A DNA stretch of 64,000 nt from Hymenobacter sp. BRD67 (GCF_013256425.1 NZ_CP053904.1:3038001-3102000); one strand, 5' to 3'. Positions 28,658 through 38,770 are shown, numbered from the stretch's first letter. The notes: generated by a model from the sequence alone, not told the origin. Numbers and translations are program-made.

Positions 28658-29848
28658 TTAGTGCTTGTTGCCTTTGTCGTCGCTGGTATAGGCGCCGATG
28701 TCGTTGTTGTAGGTCGGGTTACCCTTGCCTTTAGCCGGCGAGCCGGCTTGCAGGTGATAGTCGTTGGGATCTACGCCCTGGCTGGGGTCCGTCGTAGCCG
28801 ATAGCTTCACGAACATGGGGTCTTTATCCGTCTTGCTCGTCGAGATGATATCCGTAGGCTGCGGCTTGCCAATGGAGCCAGCCGGATAGAAATTCTTGCG
28901 GGTCGAGTCAACCGCCGTATAGAAGTAGTTATAGCCGTAGATGACGTTCTTTACATCGGCCACCGGATTGATGTCGAGACCGTAGTAATCATTAACAATC
29001 AGGTTGTTAAAAATAGCACCCTGGGCAAATTTATCAGCTGAGATGGCCCGGCCAGGCTCGCCGGCGCCGCGGCGGTAGCCACTCGCAACGATGGTGTTGT
29101 TGTTTACCGTCACGTTGGTCTGCGGATACAGAACTGTGGGGCTGGTTTCGAGCTTGATGGCCGTACCAGCGCCATTCCACAGCACGTTGTAAGCCACCAC
29201 GCCGGTTGCGCCACTCTTCAGGTTGATGGCATCCCCGTCGGTAGTACCCTCGTCGCCAATCGTGTTGCGCTGAATGTCTACAACAACCCCACCGCCGAAG
29301 AGCGATATACCATCATCTGTGCCTGACAAAAGCCAGGAGTCCTGAATGGTAACCTTAATGTGCTGCTTGGGCGATTTGGGCGCGATACGAATAGTACCAC
29401 GGGGCGAGCCCGTGGCGTTCGGACCACCCGCGTAGTTGATGTGCGCCCACTTGATGCTGACCGACTGCGCGCTGTCGCACTGAAAGCCACCCCAAGAGCC
29501 TTTTTTGTTCAAAGGCGACGTGAACGTGACCGGGCTGGCGGCCGTGCCTTCCACAATCAGGTTGCCGTCAACGAAGAATGCCGAGTTGTTCGTAACGTTA
29601 ATCGTAACGCCCTTCTGCACATAGAGGGTATCTTTTAGTGCTACGTGTACGTCGCCCGACATTGTGTAGGTACCTACCGATGAGAGCAGGGTGCCCTTCA
29701 GGTTACCCGAAAGCGTAGTGGAGGTAATCGGGTGAGACGAAGGCTGGGGTGCAGCCGTAATGCTTAAGCTCTCCGTTTTTTTACAGGAGGTCAAGGCCAG
29801 CAGGCCTAACGCCAGGCCACCAAGAGCACGGGTGAAGGAGTTTGACAT
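28658..29848 (-). CDS. right-handed parallel beta-helix lipoprotein
   Basis: 396-residue surface or periplasmic protein. Lipobox LTSC (Cys22, followed by KKTES). The central part repeats short turns with Asn and Gly ladders (VTINVTNNSAFFVDGNLIVE, VTIQDSWLLSGTDDGISLFG, VVVDIQRNTIGDEGTTDGDA, VTVNNNTIVASGYRRGAG), typical of a right-handed parallel beta-helix. C-terminal PMFVKL...YHLQAGSPAKGKG is the usual end of such domains. No catalytic motif was found. The TonB receptor gene ends 47 nt upstream, so the two are likely co-transcribed; I infer a shared substrate-handling role. Confidence 0.75.
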   Translation of the reverse strand: MSNSFTRALGGLALGLLALTSCKKTESLSITAAPQPSSHPITSTTLSGNLKGTLLSSVGTYTMSGDVHVALKDTLYVQKGVTINVTNNSAFFVDGNLIVEGTAASPVTFTSPLNKKGSWGGFQCDSAQSVSIKWAHINYAGGPNATGSPRGTIRIAPKSPKQHIKVTIQDSWLLSGTDDGISLFGGGVVVDIQRNTIGDEGTTDGDAINLKSGATGVVAYNVLWNGAGTAIKLETSPTVLYPQTNVTVNNNTIVASGYRRGAGEPGRAISADKFAQGAIFNNLIVNDYYGLDINPVADVKNVIYGYNYFYTAVDSTRKNFYPAGSIGKPQPTDIISTSKTDKDPMFVKLSATTDPSQGVDPNDYHLQAGSPAKGKGNPTYNNDIGAYTSDDKGNKH

Positions 29849-29895
29849 TCGAAAAATGTGGTAAGAAAAATGTGGAAGTTAGAAGTAGGCTGGAC

Positions 29896-32597
29896 TTAGA
29901 GGGCGTATCGTACGCCCAGCAGGTAGGTGGCTTTGTAGGCGTCCTGCTGCAGAATCAGGTCGGACTGGTTTACCGTGTAGGTCGTCTTGGTATTCAGCAG
30001 GTTATTGAGCTTGGCAAAGGCAGTAAAGTGACGGGTAATGTCTTTATCTACCGACAGGGCCAGCGAGGAGAGCGGCTGCTGGTAGTAATCGAAGTTGTAA
30101 TCCACGAGCTGTAGAATGCGGCCCGTATACTGGTAGGAAAGCTGGGTGTAAAAGCCCGTGGCCTTGTCGCGGAACAGCAGCGAGAGGTTGACAATGTGGT
30201 CGGCCTGGCTCTGGAGCGGCCGGGTCTGGGCTACCAGGTAGGAAGTACCCGTAGTTGGGTCGTTAAATACCTTACTATCAGTCAGCACTGAGTGGGTGTA
30301 GGTATAGTTACCCGACAAGCCGAAGTGTTGAACATACTTGGTGAAAGTCGCCTCAAAGCCCGCGTTGGTAACAGGCGAAGCATTGTTCTGTGGCTTCCGG
30401 AACAGCTGCCCGCCGCCGAAGCCGGCGTACTTCAGCTCGATAGCATCGACAATGCGCTTGTAGAAAACCCCGACGGTAAAGAAGTCTTCGGCAGTAGGAT
30501 AGATTTCGTAGCGCAGGTCCAGGTTGTCGGCGGTAGCGCGTCGCAACAGCGGATTGCCGACGGTACCCGTGCGGGGGTCGTTGAAGGGAACCAGCTCGTA
30601 GTAGTTGGGCCGGTTGATAGAGCTGAAGTACGAGAAGCGCAGATTCTGCCGCTCGCTCAGCCCATACTTTAGATTGACGCTGGGCAGCAGGTCCTGGTAG
30701 CTGACCGCAACGTCGGTAGGCAGCGTGGAAACGGTCGAAATCTGTCGGGTATGAAACCCTTGCTGCGTATTCTCTATGCGCACCCCCGTCAACACCTGCA
30801 GCGGCCCCAGCTCCCATTTGGCCTGCACGTAACCGGCCGCTATTTTTTCGAAGGCGGTATAGTTCGCAGCATCCGCCGCCGCCGTACCGAGGGGGGTGTA
30901 GACGACAAAGTGTGAGTTGTCGATTCCCGTAAATACCTGCTTGGTACCGTCGGCATTCTGCGCCCCTTTCAGGTCGTATTCGTCCAGCATGTTATACCGG
31001 TCTTTCGAGCGGTATAAGCCCCCGGCTTTCAGCTCTAACGCATGGTCGAGCAGCGTGGTCTGGTACGCCAAGTTGGCGAGCCCGCTATAGTCCCGGTCAC
31101 GGTTGTGCTGCCAGTAGCGGGTTATCGAGTTGACGTAATCGGGGGTCCGGACAATCCTGTGGTCGGCCGTGGGCGAAAGCAGGAAATCGGTGTCCAGGTT
31201 TGCATCATCCGGGGTGCTGCTGGTAGCTACCGATACTACCCCCGCCCAATCGAACAACAGGCGGCTGGCAAGCTCGTGGCGGCCCGAGAGCTTGGCATTT
31301 TCCAGGATTTGCTGCGTTGCAAACGTGCGGGTAATCGTGTTTATGGTGCCGGTGCCCGGCCCTCTACGCTGGTCCGTCAGGCTGGTATCGATAGCAGTCT
31401 GCGTCTGCGTATACGTGGAGCGCAGCAGCAGATTATCGAAAGACAGCTTGTTGCGCTCATTGACAGTGAAATCAAGGTGCGTCACCAGCCCGCTGTTTAC
31501 CTGGTGAATCGAGAAGTGGCGGGGAGCCTCCGTAACGACCAGGTACGGTTTATTCTGAGGGTCTGTGGCTACGGTATTAAACTGGCCGTCTGAGCCATAG
31601 TACTGGTTCTGGGTATTCAGCGCCACCAGCAGCCCCAACCGGTTATGGAGGTAGCGGTGGCCGAAAGTCAGTCCGGCCAAGTAGGTCGGCGGGGCCTGCT
31701 TGGGCACCACCTTCAGGTTGCTTCTGGAAAAGTCGGCCTCAGTGGCTACGTACTGGTCGCCGTTGCGCCCACTGGGGCTTTGGGCCTGAATATCGGCCTG
31801 CGAAAACGACTCAAACTTTCGGTCGAGGAAAACCTGGCTGTACCCAATGGAGGCCGTGGCCCGGAACAGGGTGGTATCCGGCGCATCCTTCATTACCAGG
31901 TTTACGGTGCCCCGGTGGCATCACCCTCCATGCTGGGTACCAGCGACTTGGTGACCTCAATTCGCTTAAGCAGGTCGGATGGAACGATATCCAGCGGTAC
32001 GAAGCGGTTTTTGCTATCCGGGCTGGGTATTTTGATGCCGTTAACCAGCGTGTTGTTATAGCGCGGCTCCATGCCCCGGATAACGGCGTAGGCCCCATCG
32101 TTGCCCGCACTGCGCTGAATAGTAATGCCCGAAACCCGCGTGAGCACATTAGCCGCGTTGATGTCTGGCGAACGCTCAATTGCCTTGGATGAAATGACAT
32201 TAATAATATTATCGGCCGTTCTTTCAGATAAGCGGGAAGCGTTTTCTTCCTCCTGGTTCATCTTACCCGATACCAACACGTTGCCCAAGCTCTGCGACTG
32301 CTCTTGCAGGGCGAAATCAATTGTAATCGTCTGCTTGTCATTCGTTAGAACAACTGCTTTACTCTCCTCACGATAGCCTACAAAAGATGCCCGCACTGTG
32401 TAACTACCGGTTGGCACATTGCGAATCTCATACTGCCCGCTTGCGTCTACCGGAGCATTAAAGCTGGTACCCTGTACCATTACGGTAGCTCCAATCAGCG
32501 CGTCGTTTCCTTTCCCGCCCGTTACCCGACCATTAATCGTAGCAGCTTGACTACTAAAGGCTAGCCAAACAAACCCCAGTAACATTATCCACTTCAT
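29896..32597 (-). CDS. TonB-dependent outer-membrane receptor, split
   Basis: 900 residues after repair. Signal peptide, carboxypeptidase-regulatory-like domain (INGRVTGGKGNDALIGATVM), plug (NVLTRVSGITIQRSAGNDGA, VIRGMEPRYNNTLVNGIKI, DIVPSDLLKRIEVTKSLVPS) and a 22-strand barrel ending TYLLGVRYAL. The break at the C run 31910-31913 lies exactly between the plug end (SMEGDATGG) and TVNLVMKDAP; one added base joins them. The plug style is that of siderophore/FecA-like receptors rather than SusC. It is followed by a beta-helix lipoprotein and YncE. Confidence 0.88.
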
Positions 32598-33052
32598 AAT
32601 TTTTGCACTGAATCCAGCACAAAGGTCACCTCACGAACAGGCGTTAGTGATTACCTTATTATGAACATCTGATTACTTTGTTTAACAACTTATGAACATG
32701 CTATGAATCTAATTAACAATAGGTTATACACAAAATTAAATCAATTTTTACTCAAAATATAAAAAATATTTATTTAACTATTTTAATATTAATTAAAGCC
32801 TTTACACAATTATATTATACTCAACGTATAATCACTAAATTCGCTATTTAAATGATAATTTTTTATATGAGTATAATAATAAGCCCTGGCGGGTTCCTCA
32901 CCTCTGCGCTAAATAAGAATTGGGGACCAGGGGCAGCCCACTAGCCCGGAGTCTGCTCCCGTCACCCTCTGCAGCCAAATGCCAGGCAATTTGCATAGCG
33001 CTTATTCTCGCTGTCCGGGTTGGCTTTCGTTATACTACTGGCTGCCAGCGGG
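32598..33052. other. AT-rich intergenic region
   Basis: About 455 nt between the start of the TonB receptor and the end of the glycosyltransferase, both minus strand. From 32640 to 32885 it is strongly AT-rich against a GC-rich background. A minus-strand TAATTTTG at 32731-32738 may be the receptor's -7 box, which would give a leader of over 120 nt. I see no open reading frame worth calling. Confidence 0.4.
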
Positions 33053-34225
33053 CTAGCCGAGCCCAAGCAGCACCTGCTCCGTCAGGGCGCACTGCTGCTG
33101 ATGCGAGTAGCCGGCCAGCACGTGGGCTTTTGCCTGGCGGCCCAGCCGGGCCGCCAGGTCCGGGGATAGTAGCAGGCGCTCGATAGCCGCGTTCAACGCT
33201 TCCGCATTATGCAGCGGGAAAAGCAAGCCGGTTTGGCCGTCCTCTACCAGCTCGAGGGTGCCGCCGGTGGCGCAGGCTACCACCGGCAGGCCGGTAGCCA
33301 TTGCCTCCAGGGTCACCATGCCGTAGGTTTCGTTGGTAGAAGCTACCAGGGCAATATCAAGCGCGCGGTAAGCTACTTCGGGCTGCGGGGTAAAGGGCCG
33401 CACGTGTACCACCTGGCTCAGACGCAGGCGCCTGATGCGGGCAAGCACGCGGTTTTTATAGCTGTTGCCCTCGTTCAACGTCGATTCGCCCACCAGTAGC
33501 AGCTGCAGCTGCGGATACTGCTGGCGCAGGCGGGCCAACGCCTTTACCACAAATTTCTGGCCCTTGCCCCGGTCGAAGCGCCCAATCAGCCCGAGCAGCA
33601 CGGTGCCCGGCGCGAGCGATAAACCCAGCTGGGCGCGGGCTTCGGCCTGCGTGAGTGACGAATAGGCAAACTTTTTCAGCTCGATGCCCAGCGGCACTAC
33701 GTGCAGCCGGGTGGCCGGCAGCCGGGTTTTGGTGAGCACCTGCCGCGCCAGCCCTGGCAAGGGCGCCAGCCACGCATCCAGGGCCCGGTAGCGCAGCGTA
33801 TGGATGAGGCCGCGCTTGGTTATTCCCAGCTGCATGTGCTGCTGATAAACCAGGCGCAGAGAGGGGACCCAGCATTTTTTGCAGAGCACCGCCAGGCCCA
33901 GGTCGCCGTTGCGCGTCACCATCAGCGACTGGGTGCCAAAGTGGCGCAGCACCTCGGCCAATTGCCGCGCGGCCACTATATCTACTGCTTTCAGGCGGTT
34001 GCGCAGCAGCACCACCGGCAAATTTAGCTCCTGGGCCCGCGCCGCCAAGGGCGAATCGGGCAGGGTAATGAGCTGCACAGACCAACCCCGCTGCTGCATC
34101 CACCCGGCAAAGCGCACCGTATTCAGCTCCAGGCCGCCCCAGCTTCTCGACAGGCACAGCAGCGACAGCGCAAACCCGCCGGTGGAAACAGCGGCACGCT
34201 CGACAGTAGCAGCAACAGCGTTCAT
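33053..34225 (-). CDS. GT4-type glycosyltransferase
   Basis: 390-residue cytoplasmic glycosyltransferase of the GT-B fold, family 4-like. N-terminal glycine region RSWGGLELNTVRFAGWMQQ; C-terminal donor-binding domain with LLGLIGRFDRGKGQKFVVKA and the EX7E motif in ETYGMVTLEAMATGLPVVA, then GGTLELVEDGQTGLLFP. It probably adds a sugar to lipopolysaccharide or another envelope glycan. It stands alone. The start at 34225 (MNAVAATVE) is preferred to 34255, which adds a short basic stretch. Confidence 0.85.
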   Translation of the reverse strand: MNAVAATVERAAVSTGGFALSLLCLSRSWGGLELNTVRFAGWMQQRGWSVQLITLPDSPLAARAQELNLPVVLLRNRLKAVDIVAARQLAEVLRHFGTQSLMVTRNGDLGLAVLCKKCWVPSLRLVYQQHMQLGITKRGLIHTLRYRALDAWLAPLPGLARQVLTKTRLPATRLHVVPLGIELKKFAYSSLTQAEARAQLGLSLAPGTVLLGLIGRFDRGKGQKFVVKALARLRQQYPQLQLLLVGESTLNEGNSYKNRVLARIRRLRLSQVVHVRPFTPQPEVAYRALDIALVASTNETYGMVTLEAMATGLPVVACATGGTLELVEDGQTGLLFPLHNAEALNAAIERLLLSPDLAARLGRQAKAHVLAGYSHQQQCALTEQVLLGLG

Positions 34226-34255
34226 AGCAACCTTTTTCACTAGCCAACCAACCAT

Positions 34256-34813
34256 CTAAGGCAACCGAAAACAGGCTGGCACTCTGTTTTACAAGCTGTA
34301 TTTCCTCTGTAGCCCGTGCCCTCAGCCTTTGCTCGCGTCTTAAATCATCAGCAAATTAGCCTGCCTTATGCCCGTTTCTGATTAACCAGACGGGTTTCAT
34401 CGACTAACATCGGTATTGTATCGACCACCGGCGTTACGACCTGCTTAATGTTCAGACCGGCCAGTTGGATGCTTCATTTTGCCTTCAGCCGGCCGCTGTG
34501 CAGACTCCCGCAATGCTGGTTTGTCAGCGACTGCCCGCTGTGGTATGGACGCCGGCCAGGGCCACTGGTTTAACTCATCGCCCCGCTGCTACCTTAAAAA
34601 TACCCGGCGCCGCAGCTCCCTGCTGCCGGGCCAAAGGCAGCGGCGCCTGCTACCAAAAAGGAGAAAAGCCATGCCCGGTTTAAAACAACTTGGGAGTAAA
34701 GCGCTTTTGCCTCAGAATCTTACCCGACACCCCACTGTTACGTTTTTTAAGCTATTTAGTGGCGGCTAGCCCTGGCGACGGCCCCGGGGTTTTATCCCGC
34801 GCCGGACCGGCCG
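34256..34813. other. long intergenic region without a supported gene
   Basis: About 560 nt between divergent genes. A small hairpin is built on GGCGCC palindromes (34606-34647). A 32-codon frame at 34671-34769 follows an AAGGAG sequence, but lacks other support. The region ends at the reductase promoter. Confidence 0.35.
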
Positions 34814-34821
34814 TATCTTTG
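34814..34821 (+). promoter_or_regulatory. promoter of the ferredoxin reductase gene
   Basis: TATCTTTG, a TAnnTTTG match, 35 nt upstream of the ATG at 34856. Confidence 0.6.
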
Positions 34822-34855
34822 TACTCATTCTAAATATTAATGTTTTTTTGCCTGA

Positions 34856-35872
34856 ATGTCTGCTGTAATTTCCACTGATATCTGCATCATCGGGGCGGGC
34901 CCCGTGGGGCTGTTTGCCGTATTCGAAGCCGGCTTGCTGAAGCTGCGCTGCCACGTAGTAGATGCGCTGCCCCAGCCGGGCGGGCAGCTTTCGGAGATAT
35001 ATCCAAAAAAACCTATATACGACATTCCAGGCTTTCCTGAGATTCTGGCCGGCGATTTAGTCGATAATCTGCTGAAGCAGATTGCGCCCTTCCACCCCAC
35101 TTTCACGCTGGGCGAGCGGGTTGAGCGCTTCGCCAAGCTCGACGACGGCTCGTTTCAGCTTTACACCACCGACGGCACCGAGATTCAGTGCAAGGCCGTG
35201 GCCATTGCGGGCGGGCTGGGTTCATTTGAGCCGCGCAAGCCGGCCGTCGAAAACCTTGAGCGCTTTGAGGGCGGGAAGGGCGTGCACTATATGGTGCGCG
35301 ACCCCGAGCACTTCCGGGATAAGAAAATCGTGATTGCGGGCGGCGGCGACTCGGCCCTCGACTGGACCAACTTCCTGGCCAACGTGGCTGCCGATGTGAC
35401 GCTCGTGCATCGCGGCACCACTTTTCGCGGTGCGGCCGACTCGGCCGAAAAGGTCAAAAACCTGCACGAAGCTGGCAAAATCAAGCTCGTGCTCAGCTCC
35501 AACGTAACGCACCTGCACGGCAACGGCCACCTGGAGCAGGTTACTATCACCGGCAACGATGGCCGCACCGAAACAGTGCCGCTCGATGCCTTCGTGCCGC
35601 TCTTTGGCCTCACGCCCAAGCTCGGGCCCATCGGCGACTGGGGACTGGCCCTCGACAACGACGCCGTAGTGGTTAATACCGTGGATTATAGCACCTCCCT
35701 GCCCGGAGTATATGCCATTGGCGATATTAACACCTATCCCGGCAAGCTCAAGCTCATTCTGTGCGGCTTCCACGAGGCAGCGCTCATGTGCCAGGGCGCG
35801 TTCAAGTACATCTACCCCGATAAGAAATACACGCTCAAGTACACCACCGTCAACGGGGCACCATCCCTTTAA
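34856..35872 (+). CDS. TrxR-like ferredoxin--NADP+ reductase
   Basis: 338-residue FAD enzyme. FAD site at the start (DICIIGAGPVGLFAVFEAG), NADPH site in the middle (KIVIAGGGDSALDWTNFLA), and the second FAD motif YAIGDINTYPGKLKLI. There is no CXXC redox pair in the NADPH domain, so it fits the thioredoxin-reductase-like ferredoxin/flavodoxin reductases rather than thioredoxin reductase. The neighbour downstream is a 2Fe-2S ferredoxin, its probable electron partner. Confidence 0.9.
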   Translation: MSAVISTDICIIGAGPVGLFAVFEAGLLKLRCHVVDALPQPGGQLSEIYPKKPIYDIPGFPEILAGDLVDNLLKQIAPFHPTFTLGERVERFAKLDDGSFQLYTTDGTEIQCKAVAIAGGLGSFEPRKPAVENLERFEGGKGVHYMVRDPEHFRDKKIVIAGGGDSALDWTNFLANVAADVTLVHRGTTFRGAADSAEKVKNLHEAGKIKLVLSSNVTHLHGNGHLEQVTITGNDGRTETVPLDAFVPLFGLTPKLGPIGDWGLALDNDAVVVNTVDYSTSLPGVYAIGDINTYPGKLKLILCGFHEAALMCQGAFKYIYPDKKYTLKYTTVNGAPSL

Positions 35873-35873
35873 A

Positions 35874-35952
35874 GGAAGTTAAAAGTTAGGAGTTGGGAGT
35901 TAAAAGCTGGGGCACCGTCCTCATTTTAACTTTTAGGTTTTAGCTTTTGACT
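35874..35952. repeat. low-complexity inverted repeat of short words
   Basis: Repeats of GTTAAAAG/GTTAGGAGTTGGGAGTT on the left are answered by TTTTAAC/TTTTAG words on the right, giving an imperfect hairpin between the reductase and ferredoxin genes. Confidence 0.5.
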
Positions 35953-35964
35953 CATAACCTCTTT

Positions 35965-36285
35965 ATGAGTGACATCCGCATTTACGTGGAGGAAGCGCCC
36001 GGCCAGCGGCGCGAGCTGCCTGCGCCCACCGATATGGGCCTGAGCCTGATGGAATTGCTCAAAGCCAGCGATTATCCTATTCAGGCTACCTGCGGCGGCA
36101 TGGCGCTGTGCGCCACCTGCCACGTCGAGATTCTGGCTGGTCCGCCCCTGCCCGAGCCCAGCGACGACGAGTGGGCCATGCTCGATACCCTGCCCCTGCT
36201 GCACGAAACCAGCCGCCTGAGCTGCCAGATTCGCCTGGCCCCCAACCTCGACGGGCTGGTAGTGCGCGTGGCCGAGCCGGCCTGA
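35965..36285 (+). CDS. 2Fe-2S ferredoxin
   Basis: 106-residue electron carrier. The cluster motif CX5CX2C is in TCGGMALCATCHVEIL, with the fourth Cys in SRLSCQIRLAPNLDG. Start at 35965 (MSDIRIYVEE). It has the adrenodoxin/Isc-type spacing. Its position 92 nt after the ferredoxin reductase suggests the pair forms an NADPH to ferredoxin electron chain; the final acceptor is unknown. Confidence 0.88.
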   Translation: MSDIRIYVEEAPGQRRELPAPTDMGLSLMELLKASDYPIQATCGGMALCATCHVEILAGPPLPEPSDDEWAMLDTLPLLHETSRLSCQIRLAPNLDGLVVRVAEPA

Positions 36286-36300
36286 CGGCCGCTTTACAAC

Positions 36301-36387
36301 CAGGCACCCAGCATTAGTTACGCATGCGCCGCGTCGCATTTCGTCAGGCATCCGGACTTGGGTGCCTGACGAAATGCGGCGCGGCGC
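36301..36387. repeat. inverted repeat with two mutually exclusive pairings
   Basis: Arms 36326-36350 and 36363-36387 pair over 25 bases with one G.U, giving a strong hairpin. CAGGCACCCA at 36301-36310 can instead pair with TGGGTGCCTG at 36359-36368, which overlaps the second arm. Confidence 0.6.
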
Positions 36388-36467
36388 GTCTTGCAATCGT
36401 TGCCATAAGGCTGGCGTGGCTATTGCTGTATTGCCCTACCGCTGACATTCTTACCTCCGCTCTCTTT

Positions 36468-37951
36468 ATGAAACTCTTTTCGCTGCTCTGGCTGGCCGCC
36501 TTACCTGCCTTGGCCCAAACGCCGGCTCACGACGTAGCCTGGTACACCCAGCACGCGCCTTTTACCATGCCGGCCGTGCCCGACCCGGTTATTCCGGCCC
36601 ACACAGTTTCTATTAAGGAATTTGGTGGGGTAGCCGATGGTAAAACCCTGAATACTGAGGCATTTGCCAAAGCCATTGCGGCGTGTGCCCAGGCGGGCGG
36701 CGGCCACGTAGTGGTGCCGGCCGGCACGTGGCTCACCGGCCCCATTGAACTGCGGAGCAACATTGACCTGCATACCGAAGCCGGCACAATGGTCTTATTT
36801 ACGCCCGACCGCACGCACTACCCGCTGCAAGCGGCCGGCCGGGGCCAGTATGAGGTGACGCCGCCCATCTGGGGCACCAGGCTGGAAAACGTGGCCATCA
36901 CCGGGCCGGGCGTGTTCGACGGCTCGGGCGAGGCGTGGCGGCCCTTGAAGAAAGGCAAGGTTTCGGCCGGCGAGTGGGACCGCGTGGTGCGCTCGGGGGC
37001 GTGCTCAGCGCCGATGGCAAAATCTGGTGGCCCAGCCGCGAGGCCATGGGCGGCGAGGCATTGCTCAAAAAGCTCAAAAACAAGCCCGATGCCACCGAAG
37101 CCGACTACCTGCCGGCCCGCGACTTTCTGCGGCCCAAAATGGTGGCTATTACCAATACCAAAAACCTGCTGCTCGACGGGCCGACGTTTCGCAACTCGCC
37201 CATGTTCGTAATTAACCCGAAGGGTATCACTAACCTTATCATTCGCAACGTACAGGTGCACAACGACTACTGGGCTCAGAACGGCGATGGCATCGACATC
37301 AGCGCCAGCCACAACGTAGTTATCTACCACTGCACCGTGAGTGCCGGCGACGACGGCATCTGCATGAAGTCGAGCGGTAATAACGCACCCGACGACCCGG
37401 CGTTAACTAATGTCCTCATTGCCGACTGCACCGTGCTGCAAGGCCACGGCGGCTTCGTGGTGGGCAGCAACACCGACGGCGGCATGCGCAATATCTGGGT
37501 GACGGACTGCCACTTTATGGGGACCGACATTGGCGTGCGCGTGAAGAGCAATGCTGGCCGTGGCGGACTGGTGCGCGATATCTACGTCGATAACATTGCC
37601 ATGACGAACATTCTGCACGAGGCTGTGCTGTTCGATACGTATTACGAAGACGTGCCCGCCGGCAAGGCAAAGGGCAGCGGCATGCCTGCGGAGGCAACCA
37701 AGGTTCCTGATTTTCAGAACTTCTTCCTGCGCGACATCACCTGTAAAGGCGCCGAAACGGCCCTGTTTTTCCGGGGGCTGCCCCAGCAGCCGGTCCACGA
37801 TATCCACTTCGACAACGTGAGTATCGAAGCTACCAAAGGGGTAGTAGCCGACGATATTCGCAACATCGAGTTCAAGAATGTGCGCCTGACGACCGTCGAC
37901 CAGCCCGCCATCCCGGCCTCAGCTGCCAAAAATATCACTATAGCGCAGTAG
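36468..37951 (+). CDS. glycoside hydrolase family 28 (polygalacturonase-like), split
   Basis: Secreted pectin-type hydrolase, 494 residues after repair. Signal peptide MKLFSLLWLAALPALA, then ISIKEFGGVADGK-like start (VSIKEFGGVADGKTLNTEAF). GH28 active-site motifs are all present: NGDGID (about residue 270), AGDDGI (about 293), GHGG (about 325) and RVKS (about 356). They supply the Asp residues, His and substrate-binding Arg/Lys. One base is missing at the G run 36995-36999; adding it gives SGGVLSADGKIWW. Solitary, not in a polysaccharide utilisation locus. Confidence 0.9.
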
Positions 37952-37954
37952 CGT

Positions 37955-38025
37955 ATTCGTCGTTCGTTACTCGTTATTCATTTTTCGTCGTCAGCATAAC
38001 GAAGAATGAGTAACGAACGACGAAT
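37955..38025. repeat. low-complexity inverted repeat
   Basis: Perfect 18-bp arms (37955-37972 with 38008-38025) made of CGTCGTTCGTTACTC-like words, with an imperfect inner part. It lies just after the GH28 stop codon. Confidence 0.6.
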
Positions 38026-38034
38026 CAAGAAATT

Positions 38035-38067
38035 AAAAAAGGCCCGGCAGATTGCCGGGCCTTTTTT
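38035..38067. terminator. bidirectional intrinsic terminator
   Basis: 15-bp stem AAAAAAGGCCCGGCA/TGCCGGGCCTTTTTT, 3-nt loop, between convergent genes. Confidence 0.88.
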
Positions 38068-38088
38068 AATATAGCTTTTATATATGAA

Positions 38089-38742
38089 TTAGCGGCGGTG
38101 CTTATGCTTAGCCGACGACTTATGCTTACTTGCTGACGACTTGTGCTTGGCTTTCGTCTTGGTCTTTTTCTCGCTGGTATGGTGGTGAGCTGACTTTCTG
38201 GTAGACTCCTTTTTGCTCTTGCTTTTACTCTTATGAGAAGCAGATTTTTTGCTGCTGTGATGCGAGCTGGACTTTTCGGCACTGTGATGCTTGCTCTTGC
38301 TATTGTGGCTACTATGGCTGCTATGGCGGGCAGCCCGGCGGGCTTCGGCACGGCGCTCGGCGCGAGCTTCGGCGGCGCGCTCCTCGCGGCGGGCCGCCAG
38401 CCAGGCGGCGTGGCGGGAAGCCCGCGACCGGGAGTGGCTGGCCGACTCGTGAGCAGGCGAAGCGACTTCCTCGGTGCGCGGGTCGGTAGGGGCTTCGTTG
38501 TAGTGAGCAGTAGCGTCCGACTCGGGAGCGGCGGTGCTCAGCTGCTCGGCCGAGGCCGTGGGCTTGGAGAGCGCTTCGGCCTTTTTACGGCGCACCGGCA
38601 TCAGGAAATCGCGCTCGGCCCGCTCGCGGGTGCTGAGGTTTTCTTCGCCGGGCAGCTTGGTTACAACGGTCGCCTTTTCAGCTTGCGCCCAGGCCGCTGA
38701 CGTGGTCAGCGATAAGGCAATTAAAACAACTAGCTTCCTCAT
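38089..38742 (-). CDS. secreted His/Lys/Ser-rich low-complexity protein
   Basis: 217 residues. Signal peptide MRKLVVLIALSLTTSAAWA, a middle part with RERAERDFLMPVRRKKAEAL and acidic/neutral residues, then about 110 residues of Arg/Ala (REERAAEARAERRAEARRAA) giving way to Ser, His and Lys repeats (HSSHSSHNSKSKHH, KSKSKSKKESTRKSAHHH, ending KHKHRR). Strongly basic and disordered in appearance. The promoter supports the start at 38742. No family recognised; His clusters could bind metals and Lys could bind nucleic acid or anionic polymers, but this is inference. Confidence 0.7.
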   Translation of the reverse strand: MRKLVVLIALSLTTSAAWAQAEKATVVTKLPGEENLSTRERAERDFLMPVRRKKAEALSKPTASAEQLSTAAPESDATAHYNEAPTDPRTEEVASPAHESASHSRSRASRHAAWLAARREERAAEARAERRAEARRAARHSSHSSHNSKSKHHSAEKSSSHHSSKKSASHKSKSKSKKESTRKSAHHHTSEKKTKTKAKHKSSASKHKSSAKHKHRR

Positions 38743-38770
38743 CAATAACTTACTGAATAATTTAGAAGAA

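Noticed and set aside
33456..34247. Frame-shifted 263-codon frame inside the glycosyltransferase
   Set aside because: The alternative frame has all glycosyltransferase motifs; this one is Ala/Gly/Arg-rich shadow.
34671..34769. 32-codon ORF after an AAGGAG sequence
   Set aside because: Bacteroidota seldom use Shine-Dalgarno sites, the product shows no motif and no promoter was found.
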